DNA of 64,000 bases from Solea solea (taxonomy: Eukaryota; Chordata; Actinopteri; Pleuronectiformes; Soleidae), in the NCBI RefSeq assembly GCF_958295425.1, contig NC_081143.1:28368578-28432577 (forward strand), given 5' to 3'. The notes below the pieces were generated by a model. The model was given only the letters and a program-made list of their open reading frames with translations, had not been told where the DNA came from and searched no databases. Below, piece by piece: positions 9,839 through 22,600 of this stretch. A program made the position numbers and the translations under genes. Position 1 is the stretch's first letter. Each line of letters opens with the position of its first letter.

Positions 9839-12800
9839 ATGCCGTGTCTGGAGTCTCCAGTGTTTTACCTCAGTTGGTCTCTGGTCGTCGGGGGCGCGCT
9901 CTACTTTTGGCAGCAGACGCGCGTGCACACGCCGTACGGTCGTTACACGTGTGAGCGCACGCGCTGCTGTTCGGCCAGACTGGGCTGGTTCCTGCAGGAG
10001 GTTCCGTCTCTGCTGGTGCCGCTGCTGCTGCTGCTGCTGCAGGAGGAGGAGACCGGGACCAGCACCGGGACCAGCACCGGGACCAGCACCGGGACCAGCA
10101 CCGGGAGGACGCTGCTGCTCTGCACCTTCATGCTTCATTATTTCCACAGGTCAGAGTTTGTTCAGATCCATTTAAATAAAGTCACGTGAGTGAATGTAAC
10201 AAAGATAAGATCAGCTGATAGCTCATTACTATACTATAGTGTCCAACTGGACCAGGACCACTGACCGTTGATGTTTATCAAAAAAAGAGAAATGAGAAAA
10301 CTAAATTCAAATAAACGGCCCGATTTTGTTTTTTTGACTATTTATTTTGCCTTTTTCCCTCAGGTGACACAAAAGTAAAAGCAAATACTTCAAAATAAAA
10401 GCCAAGAGGATAGTAGAGAAACAAATAATAGCTGATTAGACAGACAGACAGACAGACAGACAGATAGATAGATAGATAGACAGACAGATAGATGATTAGT
10501 GATGTTTACCCATGATGATGATACAGTGATGAAGTGCGAAAAACACTATGTGGTAAGTGAAGCCAGGTCTACTGAAGGTGTTTGTTAAGAAGACACCAAA
10601 TGTCCTTATTTATTGCTGCACATCAACACATCCTCTTCCCTTCATGGAGCTATGGCTGACTCTGAAAGGATAAAAACATACAGATAAAACACATGCTGTA
10701 CGCAGGTCTAAACATGTTGCAGATAAACCAACAAATACCAGATGAAAAGAATATCATTCAATACATCTGTATTAGGTCAATATGTAACAATATGCAATCA
10801 AGCGACACACCCCTTCCAACTCCCAGAGTTATCTCTCCCGTGCAGATCCAATGAATCATGTGACGCCTGCAAAAGTTGAGCTAGTTGATGAAGAACGTGA
10901 GGAAACATGGCAACCAACCCAGAAATAGCGGATCCTCCCTCTTCATTTAAGTCAGCAGTATGGCAACATTTCGGCTACATGGTGGAGATAAAGGACGGCA
11001 ATCGTGTAGTCGACAAGACCCACACAATTCGCCGTAAGTGCTTTAAGTGACAACAGATAACGGCAGAATCATTGCCAATGCTGTAGAAGCGGCTGGATTT
11101 TCACTGCACATAAGCTGCTTTGCTCACACTGTTAATCTGGCTGCACAGAGACGGATGGGCGTTCACCAGATGTCCCAACTCCTTGGCAGAGTCAGGAAAG
11201 TTGTCACGTTTTTCCAACGCAGCACAACAGCTGCAGCTGTGGTGAAGGAGAAACACAAGCTGTCACTGCACAGAGAGCAAGCCTCTTCTGAAGAAGAAGA
11301 AGAAGAAGAACAATTTTTAACTCCCTTAAATCAATTCCAACGAGTTTGGTTTTCTTAAGAGAAAGAAGTTGTTGATTTGTTTAATGTTTCCTGGTTTGCA
11401 GCACAGTCAGTAAGCCTCAGTAACCTCAGTGTGAAACAGTAGCCATTTAATTGACTTTGTAAATGTAAGAGAACTTGATTGAAGAAGAATTTTCAACATA
11501 CTCGAATCATCTCCACAGTGGAGTTTAGTTGTGTTTGTTTTTCAACAGTATTTTGTTACAAAGAAAACAGAAGTGTTATAGCTTTGGCTATTTATATTGT
11601 TTATAATTTGCATAGTTAATCTTGTTCTTTGGTGTTCAGTTTATAAAGGTTTTTCAAACATTATTTAATAAAAATATTGTTTTAATAAAAATCGTTCTTT
11701 TTTTCGCCCCCCACCCAAAAAAATAAAAATCGTGATACAAATCGTATCGTGGGTCAAAAATCGTGAAACGTATCGAATTGTGGGTTTGGTGTATCGTTAC
11801 AGCCCTAATCTGTATCAATAACCTGGATAATCAATAGGCCTATGAGCAAACCAGGCATACAGTTAAATACTCTCATACTGCCACCTACTGGTAGTGAGGG
11901 TAAACATCACTAATCATCTGTCTGTCTGTATCTATACAGCTATTATTTGTTTCTCTACTATCCTCTTTGCTTTTACTTGGGTCACCTGACTTCCTGTCCT
12001 TCACTTGTTCCTCAGAAGGAAAAAAGGCTAAATCAATAGTCAAAAAAACAAAATCGGGCCGTTTATTTGAATTTGGTTTTCTCATTTCTCGTTTTTCAGT
12101 TTTCTCGGTTTTTTGGTTTAAACTAAAAAACGAACGGTCAAAAAGTACATGGACCTTTGAATCAGTGGTTTACTCTTTGGGGTTTGGTGTTTTTCTGGTT
12201 TTTCCTGCTGTCTGACAAATCCTGACATTCATGCCAGCACATGACTCTGATGAAACTTTAACTGACAACATGTGAGCACCAACACAATGACAGTGACTGT
12301 GGAGGGTGACAGGGTGACTGGGTGACTGGGTGACTGTGTTACAGAGATAAATCTGAATAAACAACTCTACATTGTTAAACTTAAACTTAATATATTATTA
12401 TTTTTTATATACGAGAGGTACCGGGTCGGCACAAATAAGTCCCGGAACGCAGGCAGGCCAAAACCAAGAGGTGCCATCCTGTTCCGGCAGGATCCGGCAC
12501 AAATGAACCCTACAACATCAGAAGCATCGCTGAAACATTGCAGTTTAAAACTAAGAGGGATATGCATTACCATTAGACACACACACACACACACATACAC
12601 ACACACGCTACTATGACAATATAAAATAAAAATTCAAGTTTTTTTTTACCTCAGTGACGTTCTGACCTCAGTGACCTCAGTGACCTCAGTGACCACAGTG
12701 ACGTTCTGACCTCCTTACCTCAGTGACTGAAGTCAGCGATGTGTTTGTCAGGAGTTGTATCTACGCCTTCCTGACCAGAGGAAGGCCCCTCCCCCTGACG

Positions 12801-14278
12801 ACGGTCGTCCAGGCGGCCATCTTCTGCTCTGTGAACGGTTTCCTGCAGAGTCACCACCTGCTGCACTGCACACACTTCCCTCACAGCTGGAGCAGCAGCG
12901 CTCGGCAGGCTGGAGGTCAGTCCAGTCACGTTATCAGCTTCACCTTTGACCCCACCACAGTCTAGAGGTCAGCCTGAGACCTGCTGTCCCCCCTGAAGAC
13001 ATGCCACACGTCTTTTAACTGGCACACGTAAATTTGAGCACATTTTAGCTTCACTCCACTGGCTGCGCATACACTTCAGGATCGATTTAAAAATGATTTT
13101 ATTTGTTTTTAAATCCCTGAATGGTCTTGCCCCGCCCTACCTCTCTGAGCTTCTACATCCATACTCACCCGCTCGCTCTCTCAGGTCAGCTGATCAGCCT
13201 AAAACCAAGCGGAAGCTCAGAGGGGATCGTGCCTTCGCTGTCGCAGCTCCAAAACTTTGGAATGATCTGCCTCTGCACATAAGACAGGCCTCGTCCTTAA
13301 AACCCACCTTTTTTCTTTGGCCTTTGACACTTCATGAGACGTTTGGTTTTTATTTATTTTACTTATTTTTATTTGAATAGAATTTATTGTTTTTTATTGT
13401 ATGGCTGCTAATTCTTATTGTGTTTTTATGATTCTAATTTATTTGAAGCTGTTTTATCTAATTGTGGTTTGTTTAGTGCTTAACAAATAAAGTTGGATTG
13501 GATTGGATGTCTGGTCCTGTTTACCTTCAGGTTTCCTTCTGTTTGTCGTCGGTCTGAGCATCAACATCCACAGCGACCACATCCTACGCAACCTGAGGAG
13601 ACCTGGAGAGGTGGTCTACAGGATCCCCCACGGTACTAAGACCCAGATCCTCATTCACACCAGATCCACACCAGATCCTGATGCACACCAGATCCTCATT
13701 CACACCAGATCCTGATTCACGCCAGATCCTCATTCACACCAGATCCACACCAGATCCTGATGCACTCCAGATCCTGATTCACACCAGATCCTCATTCACA
13801 CCAAATCCAGATTCACACCAGATCCTCATTCACACCAAATCCAGATTCACACCAGATCCTCATTCACACCAAATCCAGATTCACACCAGATCCTCATTCA
13901 CACCAGATCCTGATTCATGCCAGATCCTGATGTACACTATTTGAACAGGGTCAAACCAGTCGTGGACTTCCTGTTTCTTGTTGTAGGTGGGATGTTTGAG
14001 TTTGTGTCGGCTGCAAACTTCTTCGGGGAGATCGTGGAGTGGTGTGGTTACGCTGTAGTGGCGTGGACCTTCCCTGCCTTTGCCTTTGCGTTCTTCAGTG
14101 CCTGCTCCATCGGGCCCAGAGCGTTCCACCACCACAGGTACGTCACTAACTGCTGAGTCCTGTTCTGTCCAAGTTCCAGACCTCAGGATCTACTTCCTAT
14201 CTTCTCCACAGAGACTACCAGCGGCGGTTTGAAGACTATCCTCGCTGCAGGAAAGCTCTGATCCCCTTCATACTTTGA
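9839..14278 (+). CDS. srd5a2: Steroid 5-alpha-reductase 2-like (3-oxo-5-alpha-steroid 4-dehydrogenase)
   Basis: Five exons: 9839-10149, 12752-12915, 13531-13632, 13987-14137, 14212-14278. Exon phases agree throughout, and the middle and late exon lengths (164, 102, 151) match the vertebrate SRD5A2 pattern as remembered. The product is 264 residues against 254 in human. It is an integral endoplasmic-reticulum enzyme that reduces the delta-4 bond of 3-oxo steroids such as testosterone, using NADPH. Recognisable segments are RLGWFLQEVPS, LHYFHR, FLTRGRPLP, GLSINIHSDHILRNLRRPGE, NFFGEIVEWCGYA, PRAFHHHR and FEDYPRCRKALIPF. Exon 1 contains a leucine run and four Gly-Thr-Ser-Thr repeats not in the human protein, which account for the extra length. 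A polyadenylation signal lies at 14358-14363. The N-terminus and the VEWCGYA/FEDYP context fit type 2 better than type 1. Confidence 0.93.
10052..10107 (+). repeat. In-frame 12-bp coding repeat (Gly-Thr-Ser-Thr)x4 in srd5a2 exon 1
   Basis: The unit ACCGGGACCAGC repeats about four times directly after a CTG (Leu) run and GAGGAGGAG. Because the unit is 12 bp, copy-number changes keep the frame, so the segment can vary in length between individuals without killing the gene. Confidence 0.9.
10263..12139. mobile_element. Element with ~240-bp terminal inverted repeats in srd5a2 intron 1
   Basis: The arms 10263-10511 and 11897-12139 are inverted copies. Both share, in opposite orientation, gagaaatgagaaaac, ttcaaataaacggcccgatt, gatagtagagaaacaaataa and gatgattagtgatgtttacc. 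The left arm carries an expanded GACA/GATA run. The 1.4 kb between the arms contains a separate broken hAT transposase. This looks like a non-autonomous DNA transposon with long inverted ends; the superfamily is not recognised. Confidence 0.75.
10908..11808 (+). pseudogene. Internally deleted hAT transposase (BED finger plus catalytic fragment)
   Basis: From ATG 10908 the sequence encodes a BED-finger start (SAVWQHFGYMVEIKDG...DKTHTIRRKCFK). It jumps at about 11045 into a central transposase part, reading TTDNGRIIANAVEAAGFSL, then CFAHTVNLAAQR. The join lacks most of the protein, so this is a deletion derivative. At 11789-11808 the sequence ggtgtatcgttacagcccta resembles the 3' inverted end of hAT elements; the matching 5' end was not found. 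It lies inside the long-TIR element above. Confidence 0.75.
13030..13507 (+). mobile_element. 3' end of a Rex1/CR1-like LINE in srd5a2 intron 2
   Basis: The frame at 13093-13320 reads VFKSLNGLAPPYLSELL, then GDRAFAVAAPKLWNDLPLHIR, the conserved C-terminal end of Rex1/CR1-group ORF2 proteins. It is followed by a short 3' UTR, AATAAA and GGATT repeats (ttggattggattggat, to 13507), a usual 3' tail of these elements. Only the 3' end is present, as expected of 5'-truncated insertion. Confidence 0.8.
13640..13925. repeat. Minisatellite (CACACCAGATCCTCATT units) in srd5a2 intron 3
   Basis: About sixteen units of 16-18 bp alternate TCACACCAGATCC with TGATTC/TCATTC spacers and fill most of the 354-bp intron between exons 3 and 4. 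Confidence 0.9.
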
Positions 14279-14363
14279 CCCTGAGGTGGGAGGAGCCTGA
14301 GGTGGGAGGAGCCTGAACGTCACCACAGTGTTCATGTTTTCACGGCATGAATCAATGAATAAA

Positions 14364-16668
14364 CTGGGACTGAACGGACACTCACCCTCTCACATTTCAC
14401 ACCAATAATTACTCCACCAATAATTACGATGTCATAGTTCAGTGGTGAGCACATGAGGAAGTGCCCCGCCCTGCTGGCTGCCATTCATACTGCATGTGTC
14501 CTCAAAATATTAATAAAAAATAGATTTGTTTTTTTATAGTGGACAAAAGTGATGCAGTCACCTATGACCTTTGACAGGACACCCTTCCATGAGGGTGTAC
14601 TCTCCATGGGGATGTCCTCTGGACTCTGGACTGGGTGGCCCCCCGTGATTATTCACATGCCACACCAGAGGACACACGTACAAAATGAAAATGAAGCATG
14701 AAAAATGAAGATGAAAGTCTCATCTCGGGAGAGACAGACACAAGTCCCATCTTGAAGTGAGAGTGTTTGTCAAAGAAACACTGCGAGAGACGTCTTTTCA
14801 GTGTTTAAGGAAATATACTGTTAATACAAACTAATAAGACAATTAGGCCGACAGTAAGACCATATATTAAATAAAGTGCTCCTCAAAGTGGCACCTTCAA
14901 GTATGAAAGAGAGAGAGACGCAGAGACAGGCAGACAAAGGAAAGAAGGAGCTGGGATCAGTTCAGTTTAAATAACATTTAGTTGTTGTACTCACATATGC
15001 TGAGACAAAGGCTGCATGGACCCTGAGGGAGACAGAAAGCAGAGGTCAGATATGCTCGATTCATCCGCTACTGTCTCTTCTCGAATTAAAATAAGAACTA
15101 TTTAAGAAACTCACAATGAAAGAAAAAGAACGCACATGAACTCAACATCAAGGAAAGACAAACCTTCACTCCAAATATGCCCTAAGGGGAGAGAACGAGA
15201 GGCCAGGTGGATCAATGAGACAGCATCATTTACAGTATATTCACAAAATAATACAATAATAGATAGTTGCATTCATTACAGTCACTCTGTAAACGTAGTA
15301 GACTTTATGATCATCCAAAAACACATAACAACAGTATACAGTACAGTGAACTCACAAATGTGAACATCCCTGTGGGACAGAGCAGCCTTAAAGAGAAGAG
15401 TTTGACAGACAAAACTAATGACGAAAATAAAGAAATAGAGCTAGACAACAGTCTGCTATACATGTTGAATGGCCCTCAAGATAAAGATCAACAACATAAA
15501 CCTAACAATGATTAATTCACTAATATTACATAATAACTGTAAGCCGTAACTTTATGGCAAGCTAAAATAACACAGTTAGTTGGACACCAAGTCTACTCAT
15601 AGTATTATTTGAAAACAAAGGCTATAAATGCAATTGTTTCACACACACACACACACACACCCCTCCTCAATCTGTCCTTGCTGAGTCTCGTGGGTCTCCT
15701 CTCTCCTCCTCCTCTGAATCCACCTGAACAGGTACTTGCACGTGTCACTCCCACAGCCCTGTGCACTCCATGGTACTGCTACTGCACTTGATGATGATGA
15801 TGATGACGCTGCAGCGGTGGAACGTGTTGTAGCAGCAAATAGTTCCGTCATTTTAGTGCATTTTTCTGCATCAGCTTTTGAGCCTTTTTTCCCTGAGTTT
15901 CACTGCGACCCCCCCCACACACACACTTTTTATCCATAATTTGTTCATTCGCTCCAACTCCACCGTTACGCCGTAACTCAAATACTAAAATATGATTACC
16001 TGGAAAAGAAGAAGGGGAGGGCTGAGAGCTTTCATTGGACCAGTTCAATGTCCTTCAAGAAATTCAACCAATGGGCCGCGTTTCGTGTCTCAATTACCGT
16101 CACGGGCGATAAAAATGATTTAGAAAAAATATACTTTTTTTTGCGTTGCCCGATACGTCCGATGGTCAGTCCAGGCCTGCACCCACTCACTGGCATATGC
16201 ACAGTGAGTGAGCAACTCCATAGGAATTAATGGCGCCAAAGGGGCGGAGCTACATCCAGTTCTTCTTCTCTAACCCTAATACCTCGTGTGGTCACTTTGT
16301 GTCACTGAGGTAAATCTGAAGTGAGGATTTCAAACACTGAAGTCACTAAAATCAGACATTAGAACTTAGTGATGGAGGCAGCAGTGGATCAACAACTTGT
16401 GTGTGTGTGTATGTTTTCTCTGTGGGCTTTGGTGTGGGAGAGTGAGTGGTTTACAAACTTCACCACAGACAAGACAGAAGGACAGAATGTGTATGTGTGT
16501 AACACATTTATTAAAGGTCACATTAAAGGTCACTGTTCAAAGGTGGACACACTTCATGAAAATAAATAGAACCAAACGTTTCCCCTGAGTTCACATTCAT
16601 GTGATCATCTCATGTCTGCACAGTTTCATGAGTGGAAACTTGGTCACATGACAGCTGTGGCCCCTCCT
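14364..16668. other. Intergenic interval between convergent srd5a2 and chchd10
   Basis: No gene was recognised. It contains a (CA)n run at 15641-15660, a GATGAT run near 15790-15808, and AT-rich sequence. Segments at about 15950-16270 look like interspersed repeats but were not identified. Scattered short open frames lack known motifs. Confidence 0.5.
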
Positions 16669-19600
16669 TCACACTAGTGATGTCACACCTGCAGAGGAGC
16701 AGGGAGAAGACGTCAACATGGCTTCAAACGAAAGTATTTATTTACATTTAGAGTTTGTTTGTTTGTATCACAACTTTTGCACATTTTGCTTAAATTTGGA
16801 ACATTTCTCTAACAAATCGACACTAAAGAACATCAGGTTTAATTATGAGGAAAAATGCAAGAAAGCGGAACCAGTGAGCTCCGCCCATCATTGTCACACA
16901 CTCACCATGGGAGAACTTGCACTGTTTGAGCACCTCACTGAACCCCTCACACAAACTCAGGTCTCTCTGGTTCACGGCACAGTCCAGGAACTGTTTGACC
17001 TCAAAGTGACACGGACCGGGCTGAGCAGGAGCCACTCGTGGCGCCTCCTGGTGGTAAGAAAAACAAACGAACAAACACAGCACATGTGAGTGACTCCATT
17101 AAAGCACATTCACAATATCTCCATGACGACAGGGACTACGCCTGAACAATTCATCAATTTAAGATCAAATTCGTAAATTTAAACGACGCAGAAACACAAG
17201 AATATTTTACTTTCTTGAAAGTCAGTTTTTGCAGTTTAAGTTGTAAACTGAAATTCACTCAAATAAAACTTGGTCAGGAAGAGCCACACGGTTGTGCAGG
17301 GGTTAGCTCGCTTGCCTTTGCAGCAAGTCTGGACGCATTCATACCAAAGAAGAAGAGAACGATGCTACGGCTCACTCGTGCGTCTGGTTTGAGCGGCTTG
17401 CAGCTGAAAGGCCCGTCAGGACAGGGGAGTCGGGGTGAGCGGGGCTCAATACTCCACCTACTGGTGGGGCAGAAGTTCAGTTCACGCATGCCATAATCGC
17501 ATCAGGTCCGCACACGCTGCATACAGACCAGGTCCTTAAGACGAGCAGAAGACGAGTGAGCTGGTCAGGAAGATCAGGTTCTAATCGGATATTTTTACAA
17601 AGTCTAAACAAGGTCTTTGACCGACAGATTACCAGAAATAGTCGGGCTGGGTTATTGAAACGCAGAAAGTGACCATGGATAATGTCAGTTGAGACCAGAG
17701 TTTACGCTAGAAAATATGAATGATGAATGTCCTGCTCAACTTACCAGAAACACATTACGCCGCGTCAGATAACTAATGAAAATAAGTTTGACGTATGAAA
17801 ACACATGCACGGCTCGGTCCAAATATCACGACGCTCCGTTTATGTCAGTTTGCGTCGGTGTTTTATTGAAGTGAAGGCAGCGATCTCATCAAACTCGTCA
17901 CTTCTTCCTCAGTGAGACCAAAACTGAGTTTTGATTCAGTTTTGGAGCCAGAATCTGCGTTCACGGGCATTATGGTGGCAACTGCCCCAGCTTCAACCAG
18001 TCGGGGTAGATTTCCCTGAAAGTCATTATGACTCCATACCCACACAGAGCTGTCATCGGTTGCTAAGTGACCGCATGATGACACGGGAAAGACTGGACGA
18101 GATAAAATAAAAATACATTTTAAAGAAATCATTTTATAGTTGGGTTCGCTTGTTAACGTATCTCATATCTGAATATTAATTTACGTTCTGTGCCGTTTCC
18201 ATGCGACGCCTGGCCACTTTCCTTCATTTTCAAAAACAGTGACTAGACAAATCTAGCAACTTTCTGTCATAAACCTAAATACTACGAGAATGCACAATTC
18301 TGCCACACGAGTGAGATCCATCTAACTGTATTTACTGTGGGCGGAGAACCTCACACACACAAACACAGTCACAGAGCATTCTCCAAACACATGGCGAGGC
18401 CGGCGCTTTGAGACTTTCACACTCTGAAAGGCGTTTTAAAAAAAAACAAAAAACATTTCAGGTCCTAAAATTCACGTGACACCGGCCAAAAGCCGACATT
18501 TACCGGCTAACGTAAACCCTGGTTGAGATACCATTCATCTCTGACCTGTTGTGTTGGCTTGGCAGGTTCTACACTGCTGCTGCTGCTGCTGCTGCCACCG
18601 AAAGCTCCAGTGAGGGCGCTGCCAACAACATGGCCCACAGCCGAGCCAACGGCCACCCCCGCCGCTGTGGTGGCCATCTGGGCCATGAGGCCCGGTCCCT
18701 GAGATGGAGTAGGAGCCAGGGCAGCAGGAGGCGGATGAGCGGGAGGCGGAGCATGAGACGGAGCCGGACTACAAACAAAACAAAAACAATGCAGTTTGTG
18801 TACATTAGAGGTTTAACAGGAGACGTCATCTACCATGAGAGGTTCAGAGAGAAGAGCAGAGAGAAGAGAACTAACTAACTAACTAATGAGTTGTTTGGTT
18901 CATTAAATGTCAGAAAATGATCAGTGTTTGTCAAACTCTGTAAATGATGATCTTCTGTTTCATGACTTTGTTTTATGGAGCAAAGAAAGCAGAAAATATT
19001 CACATTAAAGAAGCTGGAAAATTACAGAAAGTGGATTTAGCTATCTAAAACAAAACTGCACTAATATATTTTTATTTATTTTTGTTTGTTGTCCAATTAA
19101 ATGATTCCTGCTTCACTACAGCTGTGTTTGCTTCTTCCCATGATCAATTTTGGAATAAAATTACAATTACTTTCTGTAACAGTGTCTTTGTTACTATAAT
19201 AGCTACAGAGTAACGTTGACAGTAAAGAAAGAGTCTGGCTGATCCCTGATTGACACGGAGCATCAAAGTCAAGGACCTCAAGTAACTTTTTGTTTTTTCA
19301 TTTTTAAATCGAGCCGCCTTCTTATGGCACTAGAACACACCAATGATAATGTAACTTCATTGGCCTTCAAGTGTTTGCTTTGTGGGCACACTGTTACTAG
19401 ACACGTGTCCGAGCCCCCATCACTGTATTTAAGTGAACGTGAAAAGTATGTGTATATGTTAATGTTTCATGTTATCACATGAACATTTAATTAAAAAGAA
19501 ACATGACACATTACAAGTTATAATGTCAAAACTTTATTGTAAAAATGTGATACATGTCACGTTGTCCAGCGAAGCACTGTGGTAGATTCAATCCAGAGGG

Positions 19601-22600
19601 TCAACAACTGGTGTGACGAGTTTGGTGTGGATCACTTTGGCTCGCTGTGCATCTGTGAGCGCCACAGTCAAGTGGAATGGCTCGGTTTGGTCCAGTACAG
19701 TACGGCACATACTTTACGTTTCCATTAGGACTAGTACCAAAGTCTTTGACACCCTTCCCTTTGGGGTACCAAAGTACAATGGTACGGTATGGTCAGGGTC
19801 TAGAGCAGTCAGCTGATTGGGCGACATAAAAACGTCACTCGCTTGTGATCAATGTAAATATCTTATGGAAGTCCAGACAAAGAGCCACAAACCAATCAGG
19901 GAAAAAAGAGCTGCTGGATGCGCTCCATTGTTGTCTGTTGTGTCGTGTTCTTTGTCCTCCCACCTGTACGACGTCATGCTACACGACCGTCAGGCACATG
20001 TTCTCAGTCGAAACACGTTATCTTGCAAGCACAAAGCAGACGTTCCACCCTCTGGTCATCATCAACAGACTGGTATGCTCTGGAGCATCACAGAATAAGA
20101 TGGACCAAGATGAAGCTTGATTGAAGATGGTTGGTGTCTCCATTCCGGGATGCGTCTCTGGTGACACTGCTGGGGCTGGAGAGGGCAGTGGATACCATAA
20201 GGTGGCGCTCTTTTGTAAGATGACATAGTGTGTCCAGAGGCCAAAGGTTTCAGGGTTTGGTTAGACACTATGACCAGGAGCAGACATACTCCACTCAAGG
20301 GAAGTATGAAATGGGTTGGATATGGTATGACTGGAGCATTGAAACCGTGATTGTGGCTTACAGAGGCCAGGTGATAACTGCAGGTACAGGAACAGACTCA
20401 GATGGAGATGATGTGGGAACCAAGGCATGCATATCTGGAGTAGCACTAGTTGAATTTGTTGTGACAAGGTTGTTGTCATGGCAAAGAGAGGAGCTGCATC
20501 TACCTGAGGCTGAGCAGGGTTCTGCTGCTGCAGTAAAGATCGCTGGGCAGTAACAGGCCAGCAATCAAGAGGGCACTTAAAGGGCTAAAACTAGCCACTG
20601 AACAAGGTAATACACAGGAAGTTCCGTCGGTACTTCAAAGGCAGTGAAGTATAATAGCAAGCCCAATTTTCTGCCCCCTTCTGGATTTGATCATCAGTTG
20701 CTTCTTTTCTTTTTTCAGTCCTCTCTCTCTTGACCAGCCATGAGAAAAATATAAATCCTCTTGAAGCGATTTTCTTGGTTTAGACTCTTCACTTCATCAA
20801 CTGTTGTCCTCAGCAGAAACATGACTAGCAGGTAAAGTCTCAGCAGCAGTGTCGACCTCTGGGCAGGCTTCATCTCCGTCAGCAGCAGGAAATCCATGAG
20901 TGTCATTTAAGTTTTTGGTGGGTGTTCTCTTTTTAATCAGCCCTGAGAAAAATCCGCAAAAGCATTTAAAGCAGTTTTTCTTTGTTTTGACATCAGTAAA
21001 ACCTGCGTTTTCTTCAGTACCAACACATTCCTCAGCAGAAACATGACTAGCAGGTAAAGTCTCAGCAGCAATGTCGACTTCTCTGCCGGCTTCATATCCA
21101 TCGGCAGCAGGCAAGTCAGCCACAGCAAACAAATTAGTTGAAATGTCATTAATGCTACCTGTAGGTGGAGGTTTCTCAGCGGTAAATGATTCATCAATGC
21201 GTTTGTTTCCCTTGAAGAGGAATGAGAAAAATCTGCAATTCCACTTGAAGCAGCTTTTCTTGGTTTTGGCATCAGTAAAACCCATGTTTTCTTCGGTATT
21301 AATGCATTCCTGAGCAGAAATAGGACTAGCAGAGGCAGGTAAAGTCTTAGCAGCAGCGTCATCATGTGAGCAGGCTTCATCTCTGTCACCAGCAGGTGAG
21401 TCCACCACAGCCACACCTGTAGATGGTGGTTTCTCATTGGTAGAAGGGTCATTAAAGATTTCAGTAGAGGACTTGGTGGTTGATCCCTTGAACAGGCATG
21501 AGAAAAATCTGCAATTACACTGAAAGTAGTTTTTCTTGGTTTTGGCATCAGTAAAACCTGTGTTTTCTTCGGTACCAGTACATTCCTCAGCAGAAACAGG
21601 ACTAGCAGAGGCAGGTAAAATCTTAGCAGCAGCGTCATCATCTAAGCTGACCGTTCCACCATCAGAATCATCAGGGAATCCATTATCTGAAGTAGTTTTA
21701 ATGCTAGCTGTTGGTGGCTCTTTCTCATTGGTGGATGTTCTCTTTTTGAACAACCGTGAGAAAAATCCACAGATGCCCTTAAAAAAGCTTTTCTTGGTTT
21801 TAACGTCATTCAAACCGGTGTTTTCCTCTTCAGCACCAATACATTCCTCAGCAGAAGCGTGATTAACAGAGGCAGGTAAAGTCTCAGTAGCAGTGTCGTC
21901 ACTGTCAAACTGAGCTTGAGCCTGACCACCATCAGAAGCATCAGGGACTCCGTGATCTGGTGGCTCATCTGTGGGTGGCTCATTGGTAGAAGAGTCATTA
22001 AGGCTTTTGTTGGATGATTGCTTCTTGAATAGCCCTGAGAGGAATGTGCAAACCCTCTTATAGTACTTTTTCTTGGTTTTGACTTCAGCCAAACCTGTGG
22101 TTTCTTCATCAGTACCAATATTGTCCTCAGCAGAAACATAGGCCAAGGTAGCAGGAATGTCAGGGGATCCAATATTTAACATACTTTTAAAACTAGCTAT
22201 GGGTGATGGTTTCTCATTAGTAGAAGAGTCAACGCTACCTGTGCATGTTCCCTTCTTAAATAGTCCAGAGAAGAATGTACATAACCTCTTATAGTACTTT
22301 TTCTTGGTTTTGACTTCAGCCAAACCTGCTTTTTCATCTGTATTACCAATATTGTCCTCAGCAGAAGCATGACTAGCGCTGTCACCTGGGATGGCTACAC
22401 CTCTGTCAACAGCAGTTGTGTCATGATTTGAAATACAGTTGGTGATATCTTTGGGCAGCTGTTTCACTTTATCATAAATGGCATCACTAGGAAAGTGATT
22501 CCAGGTCATAAACGGGTGCCTCAGAGCGTCTCTGGGAGTGATCCTTTGAAATGGATTTACATTCAGCATCTCTTTAAGAAGGCTTACAAAAGTCTGCGTG

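Noticed and set aside
17863..18132. 89-codon minus-strand ORF in chchd10 intron 2
   Set aside because: No recognised domain, no splice support, and it is surrounded by repeat-like sequence; length is within chance.
18569..18829. Leucine-rich minus-strand frame starting near 18829
   Set aside because: It overlaps chchd10 exon 2 in the wrong frame; the correct frame gives the conserved [20 protein letters not shown].
20937..21641. Second minus-strand frame of 234 codons overlapping the kinase tail
   Set aside because: It is an alternate frame of the same repeat array (Leu-rich [12 protein letters not shown] units), lacks homology and is explained by the periodic DNA.
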